A stretch of 64,000 bases of DNA from Candidimonas nitroreducens (GTDB lineage: Bacteria > Pseudomonadota > Gammaproteobacteria > Burkholderiales > Burkholderiaceae_B), in contig NZ_NJIH01000006.1 in the NCBI RefSeq assembly GCF_002209565.1, positions 1 through 64,000 on the forward strand. Reading direction: 5' to 3'. Positions within the stretch are counted from its first letter, which is position 1. The number at the start of each line of letters is the position of its first letter. Shown here piece by piece: positions 52,191 through 60,827 of the stretch. The position numbers and the translations under genes are program-made. A model generated the notes under the pieces. It made no database searches. It had not been told where the DNA came from and saw nothing but the letters and a program-made list of their open reading frames with translations.

Positions 52191-53186
52191 GTGTTCATCA
52201 AGCAACGTTTCAACTCGAGGATGCTAGCGCTGCTGGCCACAGGCGCCCTGACTTGCTCTGGCCAAGCTTTTGCACAAGACACGCAGGCCTACCCCGACCA
52301 CGCCATCCATATGCTGGTTCCCTATACCGCGGGAGGGGCTGCCGACGTACTCGCCCGCGCGCTTTCCGCAGAATTGGCCAAGCGCTGGAAGCAGCCCGTG
52401 ATAGTAGACAATCGGCCCGGTGCAGATGGAGCCATCGCAGTCGACTATCTCGTGAAGAGCGACCCGGACGGCTACACCATGCTTTACGGGCCGAATGCCA
52501 TTTACTCAATCTTTCCTCATATCCACAAGAAGGCGAAGACCAATGCCCGCAAGGATCTGATACCCGTTGCGATGGTCGGCCTGAGCCCTCTCGTGCTGGC
52601 CGTGCCGGCCGCCTCCCCGATTCACGACATACCGCAGCTTATCGCGTACGCCAAGGCGCACCCCGGCAAGCTCAACTTCGGCACACCGGGCTCATCGTCC
52701 CTGCACCGGATGGCCGGTGAACAGTTCGATATGAATGCCGGAGTGAAAATGGTGCAAGTTCCCTACAAAGGAACCTCGCAGGCGGCGGTTGATCTCGCCG
52801 GCGGCCAACTCGGCTTGTTGTATGCCGTGCCTCAAAGCGTGACGGCCCTGGTCAAGGCGGGCAAGGCACGTATTCTCGCAGTCACCACCGCCCACAGATT
52901 CCCATTGATGAAAGATATACCTTCCGTGGGCGAAACTCTAAAAGGCTGGCCCGAATATGCAACCTTCCAAGGTGTTTTTGTTGCCAAAGGAACGCCCCCG
53001 GCAGTCACCAAGAAAATTCAGGACACCGTGAAGGAAATAATGAAAGAGCAATCCTTCAAAGACAAACTCGCTATGCTGGATTTCTCGGCCGACTTCCTCG
53101 ACAGCCAGAAATTCAAGGCAAAACTCGAGCAAGATTACGCGGCTGTAGGAAATATCGTTACCAAGGTCGGGATCACGGCACAGTGA
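52191..53186 (+). CDS. Bug-family periplasmic receptor (TTT system)
   Basis: A 331-residue Bug receptor starting at GTG 52191 after TCAAGGAGAC. Signal peptide LALLATGALTCSGQAFA, cleaved before QDTQAYP. Signatures: IHMLVPYTAGGAADVLAR, VIVDNRPGADGAIAVDYL, VQVPYKGTSQAAVDLAGGQL. The usual LPDVPT segment reads MKDIPSVGETLKGW. Likely the uptake receptor for the CoA-transferase pair upstream. Confidence 0.92.
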   Translation: MFIKQRFNSRMLALLATGALTCSGQAFAQDTQAYPDHAIHMLVPYTAGGAADVLARALSAELAKRWKQPVIVDNRPGADGAIAVDYLVKSDPDGYTMLYGPNAIYSIFPHIHKKAKTNARKDLIPVAMVGLSPLVLAVPAASPIHDIPQLIAYAKAHPGKLNFGTPGSSSLHRMAGEQFDMNAGVKMVQVPYKGTSQAAVDLAGGQLGLLYAVPQSVTALVKAGKARILAVTTAHRFPLMKDIPSVGETLKGWPEYATFQGVFVAKGTPPAVTKKIQDTVKEIMKEQSFKDKLAMLDFSADFLDSQKFKAKLEQDYAAVGNIVTKVGITAQ

Positions 53187-53205
53187 CCTCGAACAAAGCA
53201 ACACG

Positions 53206-53234
53206 GTGGACTAATTAGTTAGTAGTTAGTCCAC
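53206..53234. terminator. Hairpin between convergent Bug and IclR genes
   Basis: GTGGACTAA (53206-53214) pairs perfectly with TTAGTCCAC (53226-53234) around an 11-base loop of TTAG/TAG repeats. No T-run. Position suggests a two-way terminator. Confidence 0.5.
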
Positions 53235-53343
53235 TTCGGCGCAGCTGCCATGAAGACTGTGTCGAGTGCATAGGTGCTTGGCCGGAAAGCCAGGGCCGGA
53301 CGGCATGCCCGAGGCCGTGAAATCAAAGCGGGCAACCGGGCAC

Positions 53344-54213
53344 TCAAGCATCGGCCTCCGGAGCAAATAAGTACTCGTTGCGCTTCAGCTCGCTTTCCAC
53401 GGATTTGATCGCGTACTGAAGGAAGGTCACCACCTCGCTGACTCGCACGACGTCGAGGCGCGACTCGATAGTGGAAACGCTGATTGCCGCAATTGGCTCC
53501 CGAGCCGTGTTGCGAATACACATGCCCACGGAGCGCACCCCCGGCGCCTCGATCACGTCCGTTACGGTATATCCGAGAGCCTGGCTGCTGTATATGCGTT
53601 GTGTCAGCTCTTGCTCGGTGTAGTTCGGATAGCGCTCTTTGATACGCGGTCGATTCGCGTTCCTGATTCTGGTGCATTCATCGGGGCTCAAGGCTGCCAG
53701 TATGGCAATATTGCTGGCCCCTACGCCCAAGGGCCGGCGCCGGCCGGGCTCGAGGACAAAGACCTTGACTGGATGCGTCCCCTCTTTTCGGTCGACGCAC
53801 ACCCCGTCGAAGCCCGAGCGCACCGTCAGGAAAATCGTATCGCCGGTCTGTTCCGCCAATGCATTCATGTAGGGCTGGCAGATATCCCGAAGCTTGACGG
53901 GCGGTGCAACCGCGACGCCCATCTCGTATGCGCCCAGCCCGAGGAAGTAACGCTTGGTGCTCTGCTGCTGAGACACCAGGCGCTCGGCAATAAGCGCCTG
54001 CAGTATGCGATGCACGGTGGATCGCTCGATACCCGATGCGCAACTGATATCGACGAGACGCAGCCCGGTTCGATTGTTTGCCGTCAACAAGCGCAGAAGC
54101 TGCGCGACCCGGCGGATCAATTGAGTCCCGGGAGCGACCAGCGCATCAGGCTCACTGGGAGCCGTTTGCAAAATACGATCTGCTATAGGGTTGGAAGTCG
54201 GCACAGCGTGCAT
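53344..54213 (-). CDS. IclR-family regulator
   Basis: A 289-residue IclR-type regulator with a roughly 30-residue N-terminal extension before the helix-turn-helix (IRRVAQLLRLLTANNRTGLR, ISCASGIERSTVHRILQALI). Effector domain: LAEQTGDTIFLTVRSGFDGV, RRRPLGVGASNIAILAALS and VGMCIRNTAREPIAAISVS. Divergent from the ornithine-cyclodeaminase homologue, its likely target. Confidence 0.9.
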   Translation of the reverse strand: MHAVPTSNPIADRILQTAPSEPDALVAPGTQLIRRVAQLLRLLTANNRTGLRLVDISCASGIERSTVHRILQALIAERLVSQQQSTKRYFLGLGAYEMGVAVAPPVKLRDICQPYMNALAEQTGDTIFLTVRSGFDGVCVDRKEGTHPVKVFVLEPGRRRPLGVGASNIAILAALSPDECTRIRNANRPRIKERYPNYTEQELTQRIYSSQALGYTVTDVIEAPGVRSVGMCIRNTAREPIAAISVSTIESRLDVVRVSEVVTFLQYAIKSVESELKRNEYLFAPEADA

Positions 54214-54408
54214 GATGGGCTCGTATTAAATTGGGGACAAACTCATACCGATTACCTGACTACGATTTTACGGCGTACCCGGCGATAAGCCAGCCGAAAT
54301 AGTCCACCATTTGGGAAACCCGGTCACTTTGCATCTTGCTGTCTTCACCCGCCCACCGGATTCTGGCAGTCTCGTCTTCACATCGAACGACATGGAAAAA
54401 AGCGATAT

Positions 54409-55380
54409 ATGCGATTCTTAACCGAACAAGATGTTGCGGCATTGCTACCGCTCGAAGCGGCGATAGACTGCGCGAATCAAGCCTTCCGCGATCACGCTGC
54501 AGGCCTGGCCTTCGATGTCCCGAGGGTGCGCACCAAGACTGAGCACGGTAGCCTGCATATCCTTCAGGCGGCATCCACGACGCTCGACGCCATCGGCTTC
54601 AAGGCCTATTTTCCCGGCCGGGAACGGCGGGTTTTCCATACGCAATTGATCCAATTGTCGACGGGCATGCCTTTGGCGCTCGTCGAATCCGACGAGCTGG
54701 GCATTCGCCGCACGGGGGCGGCCACAGCGGTCGCGACACAAGCACTCGCACGGCCTGACGCAAGTGTTGTCGCCTGCTTTGGCAGCGGGCGCCACGGCCT
54801 GACACAACTGCGGGCGGTGTGCGCGGTGCGCCCGATCCGATCGGTTCGGATCCACGGAAGAGATCCGGGGCGGCTGCAGAGATTCGCTGACCAGATTCAC
54901 GAAACGTTGGCGCTGAGCGTGTCCATCGCGAAGAGCGCGCAAGAGGCTCTCGACGGCGCCGACATCGTCAACATCGTCACGCGGGCAGACACCCCCCTAT
55001 TCGACGGAGCGCTCCTGAAAAAAGGACAGCACATAAACGCCGTAGGATCCAATGCGCTCAACCGAAGAGAAATCGATTTGCAGGCTGTGCGACGGGCAAA
55101 CGTTCTGGTGGTCGATTCGGTCGATGTCGCGCGCAACGAATGCGGAGACCTGCTGCCGGCTATCGAGGCCGGCTTGCGGCACTGGCATCAAATCCCCGAA
55201 TTGGGCCAGGTGCTGATCGGACGGCACCCGGGCCGCACCTCTGCGGACGACATCAGTCTCTTCGAGTCGCAAGGGATGGGAATACTGGATCTTTACGCCG
55301 CACACCATGTAGCCGAGGCCGCAGCGCGGCACAAAGCCGGAACCATGCTGCCGATCAAGGGGCACCCGGCGCCAGGCTGA
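54409..55380 (+). CDS. Ornithine cyclodeaminase / mu-crystallin family protein
   Basis: A 323-residue NAD(P)-binding protein. Seen: the substrate-domain KTEHGSLHILQAAS, the GIRRTGAATAVATQALARPD block, the Rossmann motif ACFGSGRHGLTQLRAVCAV, VNIVTRADTPLFDGALLKKG and NAVGSNALNRREID. Family reactions include ornithine cyclodeamination, ketimine reduction and alanine-dehydrogenase-like activity. Alone on its strand, divergent from IclR. Confidence 0.9.
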   Translation: MRFLTEQDVAALLPLEAAIDCANQAFRDHAAGLAFDVPRVRTKTEHGSLHILQAASTTLDAIGFKAYFPGRERRVFHTQLIQLSTGMPLALVESDELGIRRTGAATAVATQALARPDASVVACFGSGRHGLTQLRAVCAVRPIRSVRIHGRDPGRLQRFADQIHETLALSVSIAKSAQEALDGADIVNIVTRADTPLFDGALLKKGQHINAVGSNALNRREIDLQAVRRANVLVVDSVDVARNECGDLLPAIEAGLRHWHQIPELGQVLIGRHPGRTSADDISLFESQGMGILDLYAAHHVAEAAARHKAGTMLPIKGHPAPG

Positions 55381-55519
55381 TGCGCCTGGCCATCGCACGC
55401 CTTCCTGCCGGTCAATGCAGGCAGCGACGCAGCCGCCTCCCCTTGCCCGGCGAGGCGCTATGGCCCGCTGCCGCGGGCCTGAAACGCCCGCCATCCGCCG
55501 CTGGCGGGCGCACGCCCGA

Positions 55520-56671
55520 TCAAGCCCCGATCACAGAATCCCGGACATAGACCGTGCCTTCCATGATCCGGCGAGCCGTACGGACATAAGAAACTTCTTC
55601 TATGTCGCCATTTGGCGCCAGCCCGATGCGCACCGGGAACACCCCGGTCGGATGGCCGATCCGCACATAGCCATCAGTGGACGGACGTGCCACCGCATGT
55701 ACGATCGTGCCCGGCATATTTGCAGCCATGGCGGTGCATACCGCGCCCGTCGCCGCGAAGGCCTTGTGCAAGCGCGGCGGCGGCCCACCGACCCGCCGGG
55801 CGACGAAGCTGACGTCTGCGGCGGACACGGTCTTCTTGGTCATGAAATCGATGTAGTCCGTGGGCTCCAGAACCGACACCGGGTGCGGCAACCGCGACTC
55901 GGGCGCCAAGCCGACATGAGCGGCGGCGGCATTGCGTATGGCCCAGAAGCGGTTGAGGATTTCAGGCGTAAATTCGTCGGGGCTTTCCGTACCGCGGATA
56001 CCTGCATCGCGGGCATGGAAAAACACCGTAGCCTTGGCCATGTCCACGATGGAAACAGGAATCTTCTTGCCGAATTCCGGGATATACAGCTCGTCGACGA
56101 CATTGCCGCTGGGCAGCAGCTTGCCGGTACTGGCCCCCTTGGTCGCTGCGAAATCCATCCGGATTTCTCCGGAGGTTCCCGGCACCCCCGCAATGGCGCA
56201 ATCTCCGTCCACCGCCGGTGCGCCGTCGGCGTCCACCGGCACATAAGACACCAGCAGCTGCTGCGTATTGGTATTGAAAATGCGGACGCGGGTCACGGGA
56301 TGCACCGGCTCCACCAAGCCTTCTTCGATGGCGAAGACACCGACACCCGCGGACAGGTTCCCGCAATTCGCAGAGTAGGACACATAGGGAAGGTCAATAC
56401 CCACCTGGCCAAAGGTGTAGTCGACATCGGCGCCCGGACGCGAGCTTTTGTCGATGATGACGATTTTGCTGGTGAGATTATCGGCGCCGCCCAGGCCGTC
56501 GATCTGGCGCGGATCGGGGCTGCCCATGGCCGCGAGCAGCACTTTGTCGCGCTCTTTGGGATCGGAAGGCAGATCGCGCTCGTGGAAGTAAATCCCCCTG
56601 CTCGTGCCGCCACGAAGAATGACGCAGCGCACACCACGCTGCCGCGACGAACGTCTTTGAAGAGCTGTCAT
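55520..56671 (-). CDS. PrpF-family isomerase (4-oxalomesaconate tautomerase/aconitate isomerase type)
   Basis: A 383-residue member of the PrpF family, which shifts the double bond of unsaturated tricarboxylates (2-methylaconitate, 4-oxalomesaconate). Seen: RCVILRGGTSRGIYFHERDL, GADNLTSKIVII, the YSANCGNLSAGVGVFAIEEG block with the catalytic Cys, and YIDFMTKKTVSAADVSFVAR near the end. Lies 57 bases downstream of the MLE-type gene on the same strand. Its presence next to MmgE/PrpD supports a branched unsaturated polycarboxylate substrate. Confidence 0.9.
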   Translation of the reverse strand: MTALQRRSSRQRGVRCVILRGGTSRGIYFHERDLPSDPKERDKVLLAAMGSPDPRQIDGLGGADNLTSKIVIIDKSSRPGADVDYTFGQVGIDLPYVSYSANCGNLSAGVGVFAIEEGLVEPVHPVTRVRIFNTNTQQLLVSYVPVDADGAPAVDGDCAIAGVPGTSGEIRMDFAATKGASTGKLLPSGNVVDELYIPEFGKKIPVSIVDMAKATVFFHARDAGIRGTESPDEFTPEILNRFWAIRNAAAAHVGLAPESRLPHPVSVLEPTDYIDFMTKKTVSAADVSFVARRVGGPPPRLHKAFAATGAVCTAMAANMPGTIVHAVARPSTDGYVRIGHPTGVFPVRIGLAPNGDIEEVSYVRTARRIMEGTVYVRDSVIGA

Positions 56672-56728
56672 GATAATGTGAGTCCTTGTTGCGGAAATCG
56701 AAATACCTGTTCACGTATGCGTTGCGGC

Positions 56729-57832
56729 TTACCAATCCAGCCGGTAGCGCGCCAACTTGTCCGGGTCGACCTCGGCACCAATGCCGGGAACGTCCTGAAC
56801 GTGCAACTTGCCTTCGCGTATGTCTATCGGGCAAGCCAGCAGATCGTCTTCCTGCTTCAGCGGCGTAGAAAGATCTGCGGGATATGCAACGCTGCGGAAG
56901 GCAGCGGCAAAGTGCCCGCTGGCGACCGCGCCTATGCCGGACACACCTTGCGAGCCGATCCAGCATGGCAGCCCGTACCCCTCGGCCATGTGGACGATGC
57001 GCATCGATTCATACATGCCGGTACGGGCAATCTTGATACCCATCACGCCGATAGCTCCGTCCTGCAATTCACGCCGGACGTCGGTGAGCGAAAATACACT
57101 GTCGTCGGCCAGGATCGGGACGCTCGTGGCATTCGCGACCTTCTTGCGATAAGCCCCCAAATTGACCGCTACCGGCTCTTCGGCCATGGCCAGGCCGTAT
57201 TCCGCCATCGCATTGATAGTACGGATAGCCACTTCGGGGGTGTACATCTGGTTTGCGTCGATGAACAGCAAAGCCTGGTTGCCGAGTGCCTCGCGCAGCA
57301 TGCGCAGCCGCTCGATGTCGCCGCAAGGATCCGCACCAGCCTTGACCTTGAACGCCTGGATTCCATATTGGTCGCGCACTTTGAGGGCTTCCTGCACGAA
57401 CTCGTCATCATTCGCGAAGTTCAGGCTAAGCATCCAGCTGACATCTACTGGCTTGACGCTGCCGCCGAGCAGGCGCGCGAGGCTGACGCCCAACGCCTGA
57501 GCCGCGACATCGTGCAGTGCCGTGTCGAGCGCCGCCTTCGCCGTGGGATTCCATGGGATTGCCGCCATAACCGCCTGGTAGCCTTCGCGATCGATTGCAT
57601 CGCGGCCTACCAGCATGGGGCCCAGTACATCACGGACGATATGCACGATCGAGCGCTGCGTCTCTCCGTAGATGGTCGGGCGAGCCGGGGCCTCGGCCGT
57701 TCCAATCACACCACCGGCGTAGATCCGGATCAGCACGTGATCCTGGGCATCTCGCTTTCCATGGGCTCCCCAGCGGGACGCCTTCTTCAAAGGGATACGG
57801 AAGGGGATGGCCTCCACACGCTCGACTTTCAC
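56729..57832 (-). CDS. Mandelate racemase/muconate lactonizing enzyme family protein
   Basis: A 367-residue enolase-superfamily enzyme of the MLE subgroup. Catalytic features: FKVKAGADP (KxK base), metal ligands in LLFIDANQMY, MAEEPVAV and ILADDSVFS, and the second Lys in VMGIKIARTGM. Substrate unknown: lactonisation of a muconate-type acid, or racemisation/epimerisation. Divergent from the MmgE-CoA-transferase operon, across a region with nested inverted repeats. Confidence 0.9.
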   Translation of the reverse strand: MKVERVEAIPFRIPLKKASRWGAHGKRDAQDHVLIRIYAGGVIGTAEAPARPTIYGETQRSIVHIVRDVLGPMLVGRDAIDREGYQAVMAAIPWNPTAKAALDTALHDVAAQALGVSLARLLGGSVKPVDVSWMLSLNFANDDEFVQEALKVRDQYGIQAFKVKAGADPCGDIERLRMLREALGNQALLFIDANQMYTPEVAIRTINAMAEYGLAMAEEPVAVNLGAYRKKVANATSVPILADDSVFSLTDVRRELQDGAIGVMGIKIARTGMYESMRIVHMAEGYGLPCWIGSQGVSGIGAVASGHFAAAFRSVAYPADLSTPLKQEDDLLACPIDIREGKLHVQDVPGIGAEVDPDKLARYRLDW

Positions 57833-58170
57833 GCCCGGTCTCCTGGATATTCGTTAGCCGCTCGGCACACCCGCATTCCGCAAAACTCGGAAGCTTCGCA
57901 AATATGTGCGAACGGGCGCCATGCTGCCGACATGTAGTCTAGCGGAGCCAAGCATCGAATTGATCGTCTGGCCCGCAGGCTTGTTTCACGATATGGGAAT
58001 CCATCCCAAAGCACGCGAAAACTGGATTCCGTATGCCATTCTCATATCGTGGACTTGCGTGACTGCCGGATCGGACGGTTTTGAGCTTTCCGGGTCTTAT
58101 GATACCGCCGTAAAGCGTACAACTACTTGCCGATCCATCGACTCGGGAAGGCGGCAACCAAGAGGGAAAA
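57833..58170. other. Divergent intergenic region
   Basis: About 340 bases. Apart from the dyad array at 57987-58051 I see no gene. TTATGATACC near 58097 could be a -10 region for the rightward operon. Confidence 0.45.
57987..58051. promoter_or_regulatory. Nested inverted repeats, probable operator array
   Basis: Outer arms CACGATATGGGAAT (57987-58000) and ATTCTCATATCGTG (58038-58051) match at 13 of 14 positions; inner arms GGAATCC (57996-58002) and GGATTCC (58024-58030) are perfect. The element ATAYGRGAATSC appears three times (ATATGGGAATCC, and in reverse ATATGAGAATGG and CATACGGAATCC). Confidence 0.7.
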
Positions 58171-59559
58171 ATGACTGGATTAACCGAAGCAATGGCTCAC
58201 GCCGTGGCCCGGAGGCGCCTCGAAGACTTTCCTGTAGAAACCATAGACAAGGCAAAGAAGGTAATCGTCGACACATTCGCGGTAATTCTCGCCGGTGCCG
58301 ACAGCGAAGTGGAAGAGCCGCTGATGCGCTATCTGGACATGAGCGGCGCTGACGGCAATGTGCCCATCCTGGGCACGGGGCGCCGCACCAGTGCCGAGCT
58401 TGCCGCGCTGATCAACGGCACCTTCGGACACGCGCTCGATTTCGACGATGTGCTCTCCATGATGCCGGCGCACCCCAGCGCCATCATCGTCGCCGCCCTG
58501 CTGGCCGACCTTCCCGAACATCCTCTGAGCGGGCGGGAATTTATCGAGGCCTATGTCGTCGGCATAGAAATCGGAGCAAGAATAGCCCAAGGCATCACGG
58601 TCGGCCACTACGGCCGGGGCTTCCACGGCACTGGCACGCTCGGCATTTTCTCCGGGCTGGCAGCACTTGCCAAGGCGCGGCGCCTGGACGAAGCGCAGAC
58701 ACGCACGGCATTCGGCATCGCCGCCTCCATGGCCAGCGGGCTGCGCCGCAACTTCGGCACAATGACCAAGCCTCTACACACCGGGCTGGCAGCGCGCAAC
58801 GCCGTGCAGGCTGTGCGCCTTGCCCTCTGCGGCTTTACCGCAGCACCGGACATTCTGGAAACAAAAGCCGGCTTTTACGCCGCCTACGGGGTAGAGGCAT
58901 CGGATCCGGCAGTCGCGATCGAAGCCCTGGAAGGCCCCGGAGTCCTGATGGATCCGGGCATTGCCCTGAAGAAATTCGCCTGCTGCTACGCGTCACACCG
59001 CGGGATGGACGGGGTGCTCACGCTGCGCGAGCGGCTCGGCTTTACGGCCGATGATGTAGAAAAGCTCGAATGCCGCATGCCGCCGGGCGGCATGCTGGTA
59101 CTGACCTATCCTGCACCCACGACCGGCCTCGAAGGTAAATTCAGTCTCCAATACTCGTTGGCCGCAGGGCTGCTGGACGGACGCTATACCGTCTGGACGT
59201 TCACGGACGAGGCGGTACGCCGCCCCGCAATTGGAGAATTGCTCAAACGCATTTCGGCTTACGAGGACGAATCCTGCCGGGACGACGACCCTCTCTTCGA
59301 TACACGCAGCTCCGGCGGGCGCGGCTTCGTCGATGTGGAAGTCACCCTACGCAACGGCACTCGCGACGAGGTGCGTATATTCAAAGCTCCCGGCCATCCC
59401 TCCCGCGAACTCACGTGGGAGGACATCGAAGCCAAGTTCGACGACTGCGCCGGTCATGCACACATAGAAAAGCCGATGGTAAAGCAGGCGTTTGCGTCTT
59501 TGCGTGGCCTGGAAAATTGCGCCAGCGTGGCCACGCTGGTCGACATGCTGCACCAATGA
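58171..59559 (+). CDS. MmgE/PrpD-family protein
   Basis: A 462-residue MmgE/PrpD enzyme. Seen: TFGHALDFDDVLSMMPAHPS (active-site stretch), ITVGHYGRGFHGTGTLGIFS, RNFGTMTKPLHTGLAARNAV, KKFACCYASHRGMDGVLTLR and MPPGGMLVLTYP. Clear paralogue of the copy at 47747. First gene of a five-gene rightward operon; its stop overlaps a possible ATG (59556) of the next gene. Confidence 0.9.
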   Translation: MTGLTEAMAHAVARRRLEDFPVETIDKAKKVIVDTFAVILAGADSEVEEPLMRYLDMSGADGNVPILGTGRRTSAELAALINGTFGHALDFDDVLSMMPAHPSAIIVAALLADLPEHPLSGREFIEAYVVGIEIGARIAQGITVGHYGRGFHGTGTLGIFSGLAALAKARRLDEAQTRTAFGIAASMASGLRRNFGTMTKPLHTGLAARNAVQAVRLALCGFTAAPDILETKAGFYAAYGVEASDPAVAIEALEGPGVLMDPGIALKKFACCYASHRGMDGVLTLRERLGFTADDVEKLECRMPPGGMLVLTYPAPTTGLEGKFSLQYSLAAGLLDGRYTVWTFTDEAVRRPAIGELLKRISAYEDESCRDDDPLFDTRSSGGRGFVDVEVTLRNGTRDEVRIFKAPGHPSRELTWEDIEAKFDDCAGHAHIEKPMVKQAFASLRGLENCASVATLVDMLHQ

Positions 59560-59570
59560 ACGAGGCTGCT

Positions 59571-60827
59571 ATGAATCAGAATTCATGTGCATCGCCCTCT
59601 TCCGGCGCGCTGGAAGGCATCCTGGTGCTGGAAATCGCCGGGGCCGCGGTTCAATATTGCGGCAAGATGTTCGCCGACCTGGGCGCAGACGTCATTCTGA
59701 TCGAGCCGCCGGGGGGCGCCTCCACTCGTGAAGCCGCGCCCTTTCTTGAAGGAACGCTCGATGACGACGGGCAGTCCGTTCGCAGCCTGCCCTTTGTGTA
59801 TCTGAACACAGGGAAAAAGTCGGTAACCCTGGATCTGCAAACCGCCGAGGGGCGTGCGTCCCTGCACCGCCTGGCCGCCCATGCCGACCTGCTGATCGAA
59901 GGAGGCCGGCCGGGCGAGCTGGCAGCGGCTGGCTGTAGCTACGAGAGCTTGTCGGCCTCGAATCCGGCCCTCGTCATGACCAGCATCACTCCTTACGGCC
60001 AGACGGGGCCTTACAGTTCGCATGAAGCCGAAGACCTGGTATGCATGGCCACCGGCGGGTTCCTGTACCTGGGAGGCTACCCGGATACTCCGCCCATAGG
60101 CGCGTACGGCAATCAGGCCTACTTCTGCGGCAGCATGTTCGGCGCGGTGGCAAGCATGCTGGCACTGACACGCGCCGAGGCTACCGGCCAGGGCGATCAT
60201 GTCGACGTCTCGATTCAGGAATGCATGGTGCTGGCCATGGAAAACGCCGTGCAGTTCTATGAGCTGGAAGGCACACTGCGCCGCCGCACCGCAGGCCTGC
60301 AGCGGTTTGCGGGCACAGGCGTGTATGCATGCGCCGACGGCTATATTTACATGATGGCTGGGGGCATTGGCGCCAACCGCTTCTGGGATCGCACCATAGA
60401 ATGGTTGAAAGAAGAAGGCGTACCGGGTGTAGAACGACTGTACGGAGACGCCTGGTCAAAAACTGCCTATCTGCAGTCTGACGAGGCCAAACGCATATTC
60501 ATGGAAGTCTTTGGCGAGTGGGCAGGCAAGAAAACAAAAGCCTATCTGTACGCCGCGGCCCAGGATCGCCACGTGCCGGCGGCGGCAATCAACGCCGTGG
60601 ACGATCTGGTGGCCAGCCCGCAATTGGCAGCGCGCCAATATTTCTCGGAAATAAATCAGCCGGGATGGCCGCGCCCCGCCCTCATTCCGGGCCCCCCGTA
60701 TCAATTGACGCGCACGCCATGGGCGCTACGCCGGCCTGCCCCGTTCCCCGGGCAGCACAATGACGAAATCTTCAGGGCGCTGAAGAACAGGCCCCAAAGG
60801 CGCCACGACAAAGAGGAAATTCAATGA
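59571..60827 (+). CDS. CaiB/BaiF class III CoA-transferase, first of a pair
   Basis: A 418-residue class III CoA-transferase. Seen: LEGILVLEIAGAAVQYCGKM, LGADVILIEPPGGAST, LNTGKKSVTLDLQTAEGRAS, and the catalytic Asp region SSHEAEDLVCMATGGFLYLG with the Asp in place. The ATG at 59571 has CGAGG six bases upstream; ATG 59556, overlapping the MmgE stop, is the alternative. It overlaps the next CoA-transferase by four bases, so the two may form one heteromeric enzyme. Confidence 0.9.
   Translation: MNQNSCASPSSGALEGILVLEIAGAAVQYCGKMFADLGADVILIEPPGGASTREAAPFLEGTLDDDGQSVRSLPFVYLNTGKKSVTLDLQTAEGRASLHRLAAHADLLIEGGRPGELAAAGCSYESLSASNPALVMTSITPYGQTGPYSSHEAEDLVCMATGGFLYLGGYPDTPPIGAYGNQAYFCGSMFGAVASMLALTRAEATGQGDHVDVSIQECMVLAMENAVQFYELEGTLRRRTAGLQRFAGTGVYACADGYIYMMAGGIGANRFWDRTIEWLKEEGVPGVERLYGDAWSKTAYLQSDEAKRIFMEVFGEWAGKKTKAYLYAAAQDRHVPAAAINAVDDLVASPQLAARQYFSEINQPGWPRPALIPGPPYQLTRTPWALRRPAPFPGQHNDEIFRALKNRPQRRHDKEEIQ

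Noticed and set aside
55415-57937. An 840-codon open frame on the plus strand.
   Set aside because: It runs antisense to the PrpF-like and MLE-type genes, which both have complete catalytic motifs. Its own translation is His/Arg-rich and lacks any domain pattern; it is a GC-driven shadow.
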